A stretch of DNA of 27,429 bases from an uncultured Aquimonas sp. (GCA_946481615.1 CAMLOR010000020.1:1-27429), one strand, 5' to 3'; shown: positions 8,082 to 15,757, counted from the stretch's first letter. Made by a program: numbers and translations. Notes: generated from the sequence alone by a model not told the origin.

Positions 8082-8756
8082 ATGAGCGAATCCCCGAACC
8101 GATTCCCCGACGAAGCGATCGAACTGCGGCTCGCCGGCCCCGCCGGCGACATCGAGGCCGCCATCGACCTGCCCGCACCGCAGGACGAGCGCGCCGGCAC
8201 CGCGGTGATCTGCCACCCGCTGCCGGTGCAGGGCGGCACCATGCACAACAAGGTCGTGGTGATGATCGAGCGCAGCCTGCGCGAACTCGGCCTGCGCACG
8301 GTGCGTTTCAATTTCCGCGGCGTGGGCAACTCGGCCGGCGAATTCGACGAAGGCCGCGGCGAAACCCTCGACCTGCTGGCGGTGGCGGAGTGGGTGCAGA
8401 AGGTGCGGCCCAACGATGCGCTGTGGCTGGCCGGATTCTCCTTCGGCAGCTACGTGGCGCTGCTCGCCGCGCGCCACCTGCCGGTGAAGCAGATGATCTC
8501 GGTGGCACCGCCCGTCGGCCGCTGGGATTTCTCCGCCGCGATCGCACCGCCCTGCCCGTGGCTGGTGGTGCAGGGCGAGGACGACGACATCGTCGAGCCG
8601 CAGAAAGTCTACGAATGGGTCGACGGCATGGCCGACAAGCCGACGCTGGTGCGCATGCCCGAGACCGGCCATTTCTTCCATCGCCGCCTGATGGACCTGC
8701 GCGGCGCGGTGAAGAACGGCGTGCGCAACAACCTGCCGCCGAAGGTGAATCCCTGA
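8082..8756 (+). CDS. Alpha/beta hydrolase, probable serine esterase
   Basis: This is a 224-aa soluble alpha/beta hydrolase. The elements in order are the CHPLPVQGGTMHNKVV oxyanion region (44-59), FNFRGVGNSAGEFDEG, the nucleophile elbow GFSFGSY with Ser120, an acid in GEDDDIV (168-169) and His197 in ETGHFFH. It belongs to the CocE/dienelactone-hydrolase-like group common in proteobacteria. The substrate cannot be told from the sequence. ATG 8082 lies 8 bp after the nuclease stop, so co-transcription with it is likely. Its last codons overlap the start of zapE. Confidence 0.92.
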   Translation: MSESPNRFPDEAIELRLAGPAGDIEAAIDLPAPQDERAGTAVICHPLPVQGGTMHNKVVVMIERSLRELGLRTVRFNFRGVGNSAGEFDEGRGETLDLLAVAEWVQKVRPNDALWLAGFSFGSYVALLAARHLPVKQMISVAPPVGRWDFSAAIAPPCPWLVVQGEDDDIVEPQKVYEWVDGMADKPTLVRMPETGHFFHRRLMDLRGAVKNGVRNNLPPKVNP

Positions 8757-9856
8757 GCGAGGCGCAGGCGTCGGGTCCGCTGGCGGCCTACGAAGCCGGC
8801 ATAGCCGCCGGCCGCTGGCGGCGCGATCACGCGCAGGAACTGGCGCTGCGCGAGCTGCAGCGCATCCACGACGCCCTTGCCGAACGCGCGGGACGCGGCT
8901 GGTTCGCGCGCCTGGCGCGCCAGTTCAGCCGCGACGAGATCCCGCGCGGGCTGTACCTGTGGGGCGGTGTCGGGCGCGGCAAGACCTTCCTGATGGATCT
9001 GTTCCACGAACATCTGCCGCTGGCGGAGAAGCGCCGCGTGCACTTCCACCGCTTCATGCTCGAAGTGCACGCGCGCATCCGCGAGCTGGGCGAGCGCGAA
9101 GACCCGCTGGCGGAAGTGGCGGCGGGCTACGCGGCCGGCATCCGCGTGCTGTGCCTCGACGAATTCTTCGTCAGCGACATCGGCGATGCCATGATCCTGG
9201 GGCGCCTGCTGCAGCAGCTGTTCGAGCGCGGCGTGGTGCTGGTGACGACGTCCAACACCGCGCCGCAGAATCTCTATCGCGACGGCCTGCAGCGCGCGCG
9301 CTTCGTGCCGGCGATCGCGCTGATCGAGCGCCACTGCCAGGTGCTGCACCTGCAGAGCCCGCACGATTATCGGCTACGCAGCCTGACGCAGGCGCCGATC
9401 TACCACCAGCCGCTGGGCGAGGCCGCCGAGCGTGCGCTCGAAGACTGCTACGTGCGGCTCACCGCGGACGCTACGCGCGACGGCGAGCCGCTCAGCATCA
9501 ACGGCCGCACGATCGCGACGGTGGATTCGTCCGAAGGCGTGGCGTGGTTCGAGTTCGCGGCGCTCTGCGAAGGGCCGCGCGCCGCGGCCGACTACATCGA
9601 GATCGCGCGCGACTTCCACACCGTGCTGCTGGCCAACGTGCCGCATTTCGACCGCCGCAACGAGGACGCCGCGCTGCGCTTCGTGCACCTGGTGGACGAG
9701 TTGTACGACCGCAACGTCAACCTGATTCTCTCGGCCGCTGCGCTTCCCACCGAGCTCTATCACGGCGAAAAGCATGCGCACGCCTTCGAGCGCACCGCCA
9801 GCCGCCTGATCGAGATGCAGTCCGAAGCCTTCCTTGCGCGTGAACACAAGGCCTGA
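8753..9856 (+). CDS. zapE: Cell division protein ZapE (AFG1-like ATPase), CTG start
   Basis: This is a 367-aa AFG1/ZapE family ATPase. In E. coli ZapE binds FtsZ and acts at constriction; the family is related to mitochondrial Afg1. It has Walker A GGVGRGKT (71-78), Walker B LCLDEF (133-138), and family blocks HFHRFML, TTSNTAPQNLYRDGLQR and YHGEKHAHAF near the C terminus. The N-terminal family segment (PLAAYEAGIAAGRW) is present, yet no ATG, GTG or TTG exists in this frame near its beginning. The best start is CTG 8753, with GAAGG at 8741-8745 as ribosome site. This CTG shares CTGA with the hydrolase stop, a layout typical of translational coupling. The resulting length fits the family. The frame stays open upstream to 8390, but only as a shadow of the hydrolase gene. 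Confidence 0.93.
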   Translation: MSEAQASGPLAAYEAGIAAGRWRRDHAQELALRELQRIHDALAERAGRGWFARLARQFSRDEIPRGLYLWGGVGRGKTFLMDLFHEHLPLAEKRRVHFHRFMLEVHARIRELGEREDPLAEVAAGYAAGIRVLCLDEFFVSDIGDAMILGRLLQQLFERGVVLVTTSNTAPQNLYRDGLQRARFVPAIALIERHCQVLHLQSPHDYRLRSLTQAPIYHQPLGEAAERALEDCYVRLTADATRDGEPLSINGRTIATVDSSEGVAWFEFAALCEGPRAAADYIEIARDFHTVLLANVPHFDRRNEDAALRFVHLVDELYDRNVNLILSAAALPTELYHGEKHAHAFERTASRLIEMQSEAFLAREHKA

Positions 9857-11192
9857 CGCGCGCGCGGCCTGGGCGACAGCGGCGCTCGGCGCGGCGCTCA
9901 CGCTGGTCGTGTTCTGGCCGGGCCTGATGTCGGCCGATTCCGCCTGGCAGTACGCGCAGGCGCTGGACCTGCGGCCGCTGGACGATTCGGTGCCGCCGCT
10001 GATGACGCTGGCGTGGCGCCTGCTCGATCGCTTGGTTCCCGGGCCTGGCGCGATGTTCGCGCTGCTCGCGGCGGCCTGGTGGGGCGGGATCGCGGCGGTC
10101 GTGTCGTTCCTGCCGCTGCGCCGCGTAGCGATGATCGCGCTGGTGCTGGGCATCGGCCTGTTCCCGCCCACGTTCGTGGTGCTGGGCCATGTGTGGAAGG
10201 ACGTGGCGATGGCCGCCGCCTTGCTCTGGGCCGCGGCGGCCATCCTCGCTCACGCACGCGCGCGCCGCGCGCGCTGGCGGATGTTGGCGCTGCTCGCGCT
10301 CGCGGTGGCCTGCGCGATGCGCCACAACGCGATCCTCGCGGTGCTGCCGCTGCTGGCGTGGCTGTGCTGGCCCGCCTCCGTCGCCCCCGCGCACGCGGGA
10401 AACCAGGTGCGCGGCACCACGCGCGGCGAACGCACGCGCAGCGCCATGACCTTCCTGCTGCTCGCCTCCGTGCTCGCCGCTGCACCCGGCGCCTTCACGC
10501 ACGCGGTGCGCGCCCGCCCCACGCAAGCCTGGACGGTCGTCGCGCTGTGGGACCTCGCCGCCCTCTCGATCGCCACCGAACGCGTGCTGATCCCACCGGG
10601 CACGACCTACCTGCCGGTCACCGTGGACGAACTGCGCAGCGTCTACGTGCCCTACGCCAATCCGCCGCTGTTCGGCCTCGGCAAGTTCTACGTCAGTCTC
10701 TACGTGCCTTACGCGCCGCCAAAGGCGCACGAGCTGCAGCGGGCCTGGCTCGCCGCCGTGGCCGAGCATCCGGTCGACTACCTGCGGCATCGCGCGCGAC
10801 TGGCGCGTTACCTGCTGCTCGGCATCCCGCACGAGCTTCCGCGGGAGCTGGTGTACGTGCCCGCCCGCATCGTCCCGCCCGGCGTCGCTTACGCGCCGCC
10901 TGCCGTCGATGCCGATGCACCCGGCTTCCGCCTCATCGAGTGGCTGCGTCCGACACCGCTGTTCGGCGGTGCGCTGTATCTCGCGCTGGCCGCGGCGGCG
11001 CTGCTGGCGGCGCGCGGGAATAACGCGCATCGGCCTGTGGTGACGGCATTGGCGGCCTCGTCCTGGGCCAACGCATTGCCGTTGCTCGTCATCAGCGGCA
11101 GCGCCGAATTCCGCTATCTCGCCTGGAGCGTGCTGGCAGCCTTGCTGGCCTGCGCGTTCGCGCTCGTCGGAAGGCGCGCGCGGATCGGGTAG
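9840..11192 (+). CDS. Polytopic membrane protein, GT-C-like, function unknown
   Basis: About 450 aa with roughly ten hydrophobic segments. Short motifs between the helices (PGLMSADSAWQY near the start, HVWKDVAM, AMRHNAIL) resemble DUF6020/GT-C type membrane proteins that carry an acidic first loop. A lipid-linked sugar transferase role is therefore possible but unproven. The start is GTG 9840, with TTG 9834 two codons earlier. It overlaps the end of zapE by 17 bp, so it is probably read from the same transcript. A hydrophilic loop after the helix around 10330-10375 contains a degenerate REP-like half-repeat, translated in frame as SVAPAHAGNQ. This loop may be a recent insertion. Confidence 0.85.
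   Translation: MNTRPDARAAWATAALGAALTLVVFWPGLMSADSAWQYAQALDLRPLDDSVPPLMTLAWRLLDRLVPGPGAMFALLAAAWWGGIAAVVSFLPLRRVAMIALVLGIGLFPPTFVVLGHVWKDVAMAAALLWAAAAILAHARARRARWRMLALLALAVACAMRHNAILAVLPLLAWLCWPASVAPAHAGNQVRGTTRGERTRSAMTFLLLASVLAAAPGAFTHAVRARPTQAWTVVALWDLAALSIATERVLIPPGTTYLPVTVDELRSVYVPYANPPLFGLGKFYVSLYVPYAPPKAHELQRAWLAAVAEHPVDYLRHRARLARYLLLGIPHELPRELVYVPARIVPPGVAYAPPAVDADAPGFRLIEWLRPTPLFGGALYLALAAAALLAARGNNAHRPVVTALAASSWANALPLLVISGSAEFRYLAWSVLAALLACAFALVGRRARIG
10380..10406 (+). repeat. Degenerate REP-like half-repeat inside a coding region
   Basis: The stretch matches the left arm of the intergenic repeat at 23445 in GTC, then CCCGCG, then GCGGGAA and CCAG. It forms a CCCGCG-CA-CGCGGG hairpin. 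It is in frame with the membrane protein gene and encodes VAPAHAGNQ, the peptide type commonly produced by this repeat class. Confidence 0.45.
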
Positions 11193-11195
11193 CAT
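11190..11195 (+). promoter_or_regulatory. -10-like TAGCAT before the M20 hydrolase gene
   Basis: TAGCAT overlaps the stop codon of the membrane protein gene and lies 26 bp before the preferred start of the M20 gene. No good -35 was seen, so the call is weak. Confidence 0.25.
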
Positions 11196-11221
11196 CGCGC
11201 GATCCCACGATGGAACCCGCC

Positions 11222-12508
11222 ATGCTGCGCACCACGCTCGCCGCCGCTCTCGCACTCGCCACCACGGCCGCCACCGGCGCCGAAGTCGAAACCCTGGCCG
11301 GCGGCATCGACGCCAAGGTGCTGGCCTGGCGCCGCGACATCCACGCCAACCCCGAGCTCGGCAACCGTGAAGTGCGCACCGCGCAGCGGGTGGCCGATCA
11401 CCTGCGCGCGCTCGGTCTCGAACCGAAGACCGGCATCGCGCACACCGGCGTCACCGCCGTGCTCAAGGGCGGCAAGCCCGGTCCGAAGATCGCGCTGCGC
11501 GCCGATATGGATGCCTTGCCCGTCACCGAACGCGTCGAACTGCCGTTCGCCTCGAAGGCGACGACCACCTTCCGAGGCGAGAACGTCGGCGTGATGCACG
11601 CCTGCGGCCACGACGCGCATACCGCCATCCTGATGGGCGTGGCCGAAGCGCTGGTCTCGATGAAGGACGAATTGCCGGGCGAAGTGATGTTCGTGTTCCA
11701 GCCCGCCGAGGAAGGCCCGCCCGAAGACGAGGAAGGCGGCGCGCCCTACATGCTCGAACAGGGCGTGTTCGCCGATTTCAAACCCGACGCGATGTTCGGC
11801 CTGCACGTCTTCAGCACGCTCAACGTCGGCACCATCGGGGTGCGGCCGGGGCCGTTGATGGCGGCATCCGACCGTTTCACCATCACCGTGAAAGGCCGCC
11901 AGACGCATGGTTCGCGCCCGTGGGGCGGTGTCGATCCGGTGGCCGCGGCGGCGGAAATCATCGGCTCCGCGCAACACATCGTCAGCCGCCAGATGAACAT
12001 CGCGAAGCTGCCCGTGGTGGTGAGCTTCGGCGCCATCAAGGGCGGCATCCGCTACAACATCATCCCCGACCAGGTCGACCTGCTCGGCACCATCCGCACC
12101 TTCGACGAAGGCATGCGCAAGGACGTCTACGCGCGTCTGGCGCGCACCGCCGAGCACATCGCCGCCGCGCACGGCGCGACCGTCGAGCACCACATCCCCG
12201 CCGACGAAGGCAACCCGGTGACGGTGAACGATCCGGCCCTCACCGAGAAGATGCTGCCCACGCTGCAAAGCGTCGTCGGCAGCGCCAACGTGGTCGACAC
12301 CGGCTACACCATGGGCGCGGAGGATTTCTCCTACTTCGCCAAGGTCGTCCCGTCGATGTACTTCTTCATCGGCGCCACCCCGCGCGGCACCGATCCGCTC
12401 GCCGCGCCCAGCAACCACTCGCCGGAATTCTTCCTCGACGAGGAAGCGCTCAAGATCGGCACCCGCGCGATGCTGGCGGTGGCGACGGAATACCTCGAAG
12501 GCGGCTAA
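11222..12508 (+). CDS. Exported M20 family amidohydrolase
   Basis: This is a 428-aa metal-dependent amidohydrolase of peptidase family M20 (hippurate/IAA-amino-acid hydrolase type). A Sec signal peptide (MLRTTLAAALALATTAATGA) points to the periplasm or beyond. Expected metal-site blocks are present: ALRADMDALP, HACGHDAHTA, the catalytic Glu pair in FQPAEEG, GLHV and the late NHSPEFFLDE. The central dimerisation domain starts around SDRFTITVKGRQTHGS. The substrate is probably an N-acyl amino acid or a short peptide; the sequence does not decide which. ATG 11222 is chosen because GGAA lies 6 bp upstream; ATG 11210 is in frame but lacks a ribosome site. The stop TAA shares bases CTAA with the stop of the convergent gene. 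Confidence 0.93.
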   Translation: MLRTTLAAALALATTAATGAEVETLAGGIDAKVLAWRRDIHANPELGNREVRTAQRVADHLRALGLEPKTGIAHTGVTAVLKGGKPGPKIALRADMDALPVTERVELPFASKATTTFRGENVGVMHACGHDAHTAILMGVAEALVSMKDELPGEVMFVFQPAEEGPPEDEEGGAPYMLEQGVFADFKPDAMFGLHVFSTLNVGTIGVRPGPLMAASDRFTITVKGRQTHGSRPWGGVDPVAAAAEIIGSAQHIVSRQMNIAKLPVVVSFGAIKGGIRYNIIPDQVDLLGTIRTFDEGMRKDVYARLARTAEHIAAAHGATVEHHIPADEGNPVTVNDPALTEKMLPTLQSVVGSANVVDTGYTMGAEDFSYFAKVVPSMYFFIGATPRGTDPLAAPSNHSPEFFLDEEALKIGTRAMLAVATEYLEGG

Positions 12509-13560
12509 CGGCCGCGCGCGGCCTCTTCGTCGCGCAGGACCTCGGCGCGGCGGATCATCTGCTGGACCTCGGGCACGGCATTCATGGCGATCAACTCGAT
12601 CGCCGGATGCTCGTTGGCGAACACGCGGAAGATCTCGTCGGCGAACGATTGCCCGATCTTCTCCACGCCCGCGAAATCGAAGCCCACGATCCGGAAGCGA
12701 TCCACGCGTTGCAACAGGCGCTTGGCCTGCGAACGCGAGATGAGGTTCTCCCCGCCGATGCGGGCCAGCCGCACCGGCACCACGGTGCGCGCGAAGGCGT
12801 AGTCGTCCGGCCCGCTGGAAAACGCCGAGAACACCTCGCGGTCGATGCGCGGCGACGAGACGGAGATTTCCATCAGCACGAGTGTTCCCGACGGCAACTC
12901 GCCGGGGTCGACGTCGTAGAGCAGATCATCGGGCGTGTCGGCGTCGTGATCGAAAACGAGCTCGCCCGAGACGATCTGGAAACGGTCGAACATGCGCGAA
13001 GTGAAGAAGATGCCTTCGCCGGAATGCCGCCGCGGATCGGTGGTCAGCTTGCCCTTCGACAGCTCGAGCAAGGCCAGGCGCTCGTCGGGGAGATCGAGGG
13101 CGCGGGTGATCTTGCGGAAGATGCCGACGCCGTCGTCGGCCACGTGCATCGCCAGCTTCGCCTCGTCGCGTTCGACGTACACCTCGACGCGCTTCCCGCC
13201 GGAGTGGTCGATCGCGTTGTTCACCATCTCGGTCAGCCCGTGATGCGCGATGTCCACGACGTTCGCCGGAAGGCCCTCGAGCAGCGGGGCGATGTCGCGG
13301 CTCCAGACGCGGTCCTCGGCCAGTTGCTGGCGCGCGTAGCGGAAGGTCGCGATCCGTTTGCTGCCTGGGGCGAAGCGGGGCCGCGTCGTGCCGGTGCGCA
13401 GCAGCGAGCCGTCGGCCACCAGCGCGCGCGCGCGCGCGCCGACGGCGGCGCGGGACAGACCCAGTCGTTCGGAAACATGTCGCACCAGGTCGTCGGGATG
13501 ATCCGCCACCGCCGTCCGCAGTGCACGGTCGATATCGGCGGAGCGGGCTGGCCGGGGCAT
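12505..13560 (-). CDS. Winged-HTH, GHKL ATPase and DUF4325 (STAS-like) fusion regulator
   Basis: This 351-aa protein joins three modules. Residues about 10-60 are a helix-turn-helix. Residues about 85-195 are a GHKL/HATPase fold of the SpoIIAB/RsbW kind, with N box EMVNNAIDHS (111-120), G1 DDGVGI and a late SGEGIFF loop. Residues about 270-340 are a DUF4325 STAS-like domain with RSQAKRLL, FDFAGVEKIGQSFADEIFR and a MNAVPEV end. The arrangement resembles an anti-sigma kinase and its anti-anti-sigma partner in one chain, tied to a DNA-binding domain. The function is unproven; such fusions appear in mobile or accessory regions. The promoter is built from repeats upstream, and the mRNA may be leaderless because the predicted start site coincides with ATG 13560. 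A (GC)9 tract lies in codons about 41-46. It ends convergently against the M20 gene. Confidence 0.93.
   Translation of the reverse strand: MPRPARSADIDRALRTAVADHPDDLVRHVSERLGLSRAAVGARARALVADGSLLRTGTTRPRFAPGSKRIATFRYARQQLAEDRVWSRDIAPLLEGLPANVVDIAHHGLTEMVNNAIDHSGGKRVEVYVERDEAKLAMHVADDGVGIFRKITRALDLPDERLALLELSKGKLTTDPRRHSGEGIFFTSRMFDRFQIVSGELVFDHDADTPDDLLYDVDPGELPSGTLVLMEISVSSPRIDREVFSAFSSGPDDYAFARTVVPVRLARIGGENLISRSQAKRLLQRVDRFRIVGFDFAGVEKIGQSFADEIFRVFANEHPAIELIAMNAVPEVQQMIRRAEVLRDEEAARGR
13422..13439. repeat. (GC)9 dinucleotide tract in the regulator gene
   Basis: Nine uninterrupted GC units fall in the DNA-binding part of the HTH/GHKL/DUF4325 gene. A slip of one unit would shift the frame near codon 45 and remove the ATPase and DUF4325 modules. 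Confidence 0.9.
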
Positions 13561-13566
13561 GCCCGG

Positions 13567-13621
13567 ATTGTAAAGTTATCGGCTGCTATTGTAAAGTTAC
13601 TAGCGCCGGATTGAAAACTTA
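13567..13621 (-). promoter_or_regulatory. Triple direct repeat forming promoter and likely operator
   Basis: Three direct repeats occur at 13567 (ATTGTAAAGTTA), 13588 (identical) and 13610 (ATTGAAAACTTA), spaced 21 and 22 bp, or two helical turns. Read on the minus strand, TTTACA of the middle copy (13595-13590) and TACAAT of the proximal copy (13572-13567) are 17 bp apart, a good sigma70 promoter. A second possible pair is TTTTCA-18-TACAAT from the distal and middle copies. From the first, the predicted RNA start falls on ATG 13560. The distal copy covers the oleB stop codon. The helix-turn-helix protein encoded next is the obvious candidate to bind here. Confidence 0.7.
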
Positions 13622-14497
13622 CGCGAGGAACTCCCGCACCAGCGGAACGATGCGTTCTGCCTCGTCTTCCAGCACGTAATGTCCGGCCTCGGGGAATTCG
13701 TGCACGCGGGCATTCGGCAGGCGCTCGCGGAAGCCTTGCAGAAAGTGATGGTCGAAGACGAAATCCTGCATGCCCCAGCAGATCAGCGCGGGACGGTCGG
13801 CGAATTCGTGCAGGCGGCGGCCGCCTGCCTCGACGATGTCCCAGGCCTTGTCGCCGGGTTTGAGCGGAATGTCCTGCACGAAGCGGACGGTGGCGATGCG
13901 GTTGTCCCAGGTGTCGTAGGGCGCAACGTACGCGCGCCGCACGTCGGGCGGCATCTTCTTCTTCACGCCGACGTAGGACGCGATGCCGCTGAAGGCGTTG
14001 AAGCCGCGGATCAGCAGCGCGCCGAACTTCGAATCGCGGCCGAGCGAGAGTTGCCAGGGCATGGGCTTGGACGCCGGCAGCGGGAAGGCGCCGGTATTGA
14101 GGATCACCAGGCGCGACACGCGCGAGGGTTCGCGCAGCGCCCAGCCGAAGCCGATCATGCCGCCCCAGTCGTGCACCACCAGCGTGACGTTGCGCTCGAT
14201 GCCCAGATGCTTCAGCAGGGCTTCGAGATCGTCGATGCGCGATTTCAGCGTGTATTCGTAGCGATCGTCGCCCGGCTTGTCCGACAGGCCCATGCCGATG
14301 TGATCCGGCACGATGCATCGGTGCGTGCCGCGCAGCGCCAGGACCAGCTTGCGGTAGTAGTAACTCCATGAGGGATTGCCGTGCACCATCACCACGGGCG
14401 GCGCGTCGGCGCGGCCTTCGTCGAGATAGGACATCGAGAGCCCGGGGCGGACTTCGAAGCGTTTCGGAGTGAAGGGGTAGTCGGGGAAGTCGCTCAC
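13619..14497 (-). CDS. oleB: OleB, beta-lactone decarboxylase (alpha/beta hydrolase)
   Basis: This 292-aa protein belongs to the haloalkane-dehalogenase-like alpha/beta hydrolases. OleB converts cis-beta-lactones made by OleC into long-chain cis-olefins. Visible features are HGNPSWSYYYRKL (39-51), DHIGMGLSDKP, the nucleophile Asp110 in VVHDWGGMIG, CWGMQDFVF with a likely acid residue, and a late His in EAGHYVLEDE. Aspartate instead of Ser at the elbow supports OleB over an esterase. The start is GTG 14497, overlapping the Fic stop by 4 bp (GTGA); no other start fits. The presence of oleA nearby supports the name. In Xanthomonas relatives oleC and oleD are expected close by, but the next gene is unrelated. 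A haloalkane-dehalogenase-like role is the alternative. Confidence 0.85.
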   Translation of the reverse strand: MSDFPDYPFTPKRFEVRPGLSMSYLDEGRADAPPVVMVHGNPSWSYYYRKLVLALRGTHRCIVPDHIGMGLSDKPGDDRYEYTLKSRIDDLEALLKHLGIERNVTLVVHDWGGMIGFGWALREPSRVSRLVILNTGAFPLPASKPMPWQLSLGRDSKFGALLIRGFNAFSGIASYVGVKKKMPPDVRRAYVAPYDTWDNRIATVRFVQDIPLKPGDKAWDIVEAGGRRLHEFADRPALICWGMQDFVFDHHFLQGFRERLPNARVHEFPEAGHYVLEDEAERIVPLVREFLA

Positions 14498-15663
14498 AGC
14501 GGATCGGTGCCTTCGGCAAGGATGTCGAGATAGTCGGAATAGGCGAACACGCGGTTGCGGCGTTGCCCCGTGAGTTCTTTCACCAGCCCCAGATCCTGCA
14601 GCGCCGTCACCGAAGCGCGCACGGTCGGCGCGCTGAGCGGCAGAGCGGGCAGCATCTGCGGAACGGAAACGATGACGCGCCGGGCGAACTGTTCGAATAC
14701 CTGCGTGGCGTTGCCGGCGCGGCGGCCGAGCGCCGCGACGCGGGCGCGGTCGCGCGCGAGCAGGGCCAGCAGCCGTTGCGCGGTGTCCACGGCCTGGCGG
14801 GCGGTTTCTGCGACGCCATCGAGGAAATAACCGAGCCAGCCTTCCCAGTCGCCATGCGTACGCACGCGGTTGAGATGTTCGTAATACTCCGCGCGGTGCC
14901 GCTTGAAATACAGGCTCAGATACAGCGTCGGCTCGCGCAGCACGCCGTCCTGGCACAACAGCAGCGCGATCAACAGGCGCCCGAGACGGCCGTTGCCGTC
15001 GCTGAAAGGATGGATCGTTTCGAATTGCACGTGCGCGAGCGCGGCCTTCACGAGCGCCGGCATCTGCGCATGCGGCGTGTGCAGGAAGCGCTCGAAGGCT
15101 GACAACGACTCCGGCAGGGCGTCGGGCGGAGGCGGTACGAAGCGTGCCGCGGCCGGGCTGCGCCCGCCGATCCACACCTGCCCGCGCCGGAACTCGCCGG
15201 GCTCCTTGTTGCCGCCGCGCGAACCTCGCAGCAGCAAGGCGTGCATCTCGCGCAGCAGCCGCAACGACAGCGGGAAATCGTCTTCGCGCAGGCGCCGCAG
15301 GCCATGGTTGAGGGCGGCGACGTAGTTCGAGACTTCCTCGACATCGTCGAAAGGCACGCCCGGCGCCTCGTCCATCTCGAACAGCAGCAGATCCGACAGC
15401 GACGACTGCGTGCCTTCGATCTGCGAGGAAACCAGGGCTTCCTTGCGGACGTACTGGTACAGGAACAATTCGGGGTCGGGCAGCATCAGCGTGATGCCGT
15501 CGAGCCGGCCCAGTGCCTGGTCGGCGCGCTCCTTGCGGGCGATGAGCTGGTCGCCGCCCAGATCCAGCGGTGGATCGGGCGGCAACGGATGGGGCACGAA
15601 GGCTTGATAGGCTGCGCCCGAAAGCGATCCGGGAATGTAGTAGCCGGTGATGCGGGAGGACAT
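14494..15663 (-). CDS. Fic domain protein (class II, AMPylator type) with C-terminal winged helix
   Basis: This is a 389-aa Fic protein. The N-terminal half carries an inhibitory motif SSQIEG (79-84), fitting the S/TxxxEG pattern of class II Fic proteins. The catalytic loop HPFSDGNGRLGR (218-229) is complete, so transfer of AMP from ATP to a hydroxyl residue of a target is expected once inhibition is relieved. Residues about 320-385 form a winged-helix segment, as in SoFic-like proteins. The Glu and His residues needed for control and catalysis are intact. ATG 15663 is preceded by AGGAAA, which also forms part of an inverted-repeat operator. The gene lies between oleA and oleB on the same strand and is coupled to oleB. 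Its target is unknown. Confidence 0.92.
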   Translation of the reverse strand: MSSRITGYYIPGSLSGAAYQAFVPHPLPPDPPLDLGGDQLIARKERADQALGRLDGITLMLPDPELFLYQYVRKEALVSSQIEGTQSSLSDLLLFEMDEAPGVPFDDVEEVSNYVAALNHGLRRLREDDFPLSLRLLREMHALLLRGSRGGNKEPGEFRRGQVWIGGRSPAAARFVPPPPDALPESLSAFERFLHTPHAQMPALVKAALAHVQFETIHPFSDGNGRLGRLLIALLLCQDGVLREPTLYLSLYFKRHRAEYYEHLNRVRTHGDWEGWLGYFLDGVAETARQAVDTAQRLLALLARDRARVAALGRRAGNATQVFEQFARRVIVSVPQMLPALPLSAPTVRASVTALQDLGLVKELTGQRRNRVFAYSDYLDILAEGTDPL

Positions 15664-15670
15664 GGCGAAA

Positions 15671-15757
15671 TTTTCCTATGGCGGCCTATGTGGAACGCCA
15701 AGGAAAATAAAATAACACAAGTTTTCCTAAAATCCGGCGGCGAAGCCGCTTAGGAAA
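15671..15757 (-). promoter_or_regulatory. Two TTTTCCTA/AGGAAA dyads: Fic-oleB operator-promoter region
   Basis: The AT-rich stretch between oleA and fic holds four copies of TTTTCCT(A/T): 15671-15678 and 15722-15729 in one direction, and 15700-15707 and 15750-15757 inverted. They form two dyads of about 37 and 36 bp, offset by about 51 bp. The copy nearest fic is also its ribosome binding site. The Fic winged helix is a plausible ligand, which would give autoregulation. A promoter is likely here but its hexamers are unclear. Confidence 0.55.
15728..15749 (-). terminator. Intrinsic terminator of oleA
   Basis: On the minus strand GCGGC-TTC-GCCGC forms a tight hairpin followed by CGGATTTTA, about 18 bp after the oleA stop. 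It lies inside the second operator dyad, so terminator and operator overlap. Confidence 0.55.

Noticed and set aside
8390..8752. Upstream extension of the ZapE frame
   Set aside because: It overlaps the alpha/beta hydrolase gene completely and reads as a shadow; the ZapE family begins near 8753.
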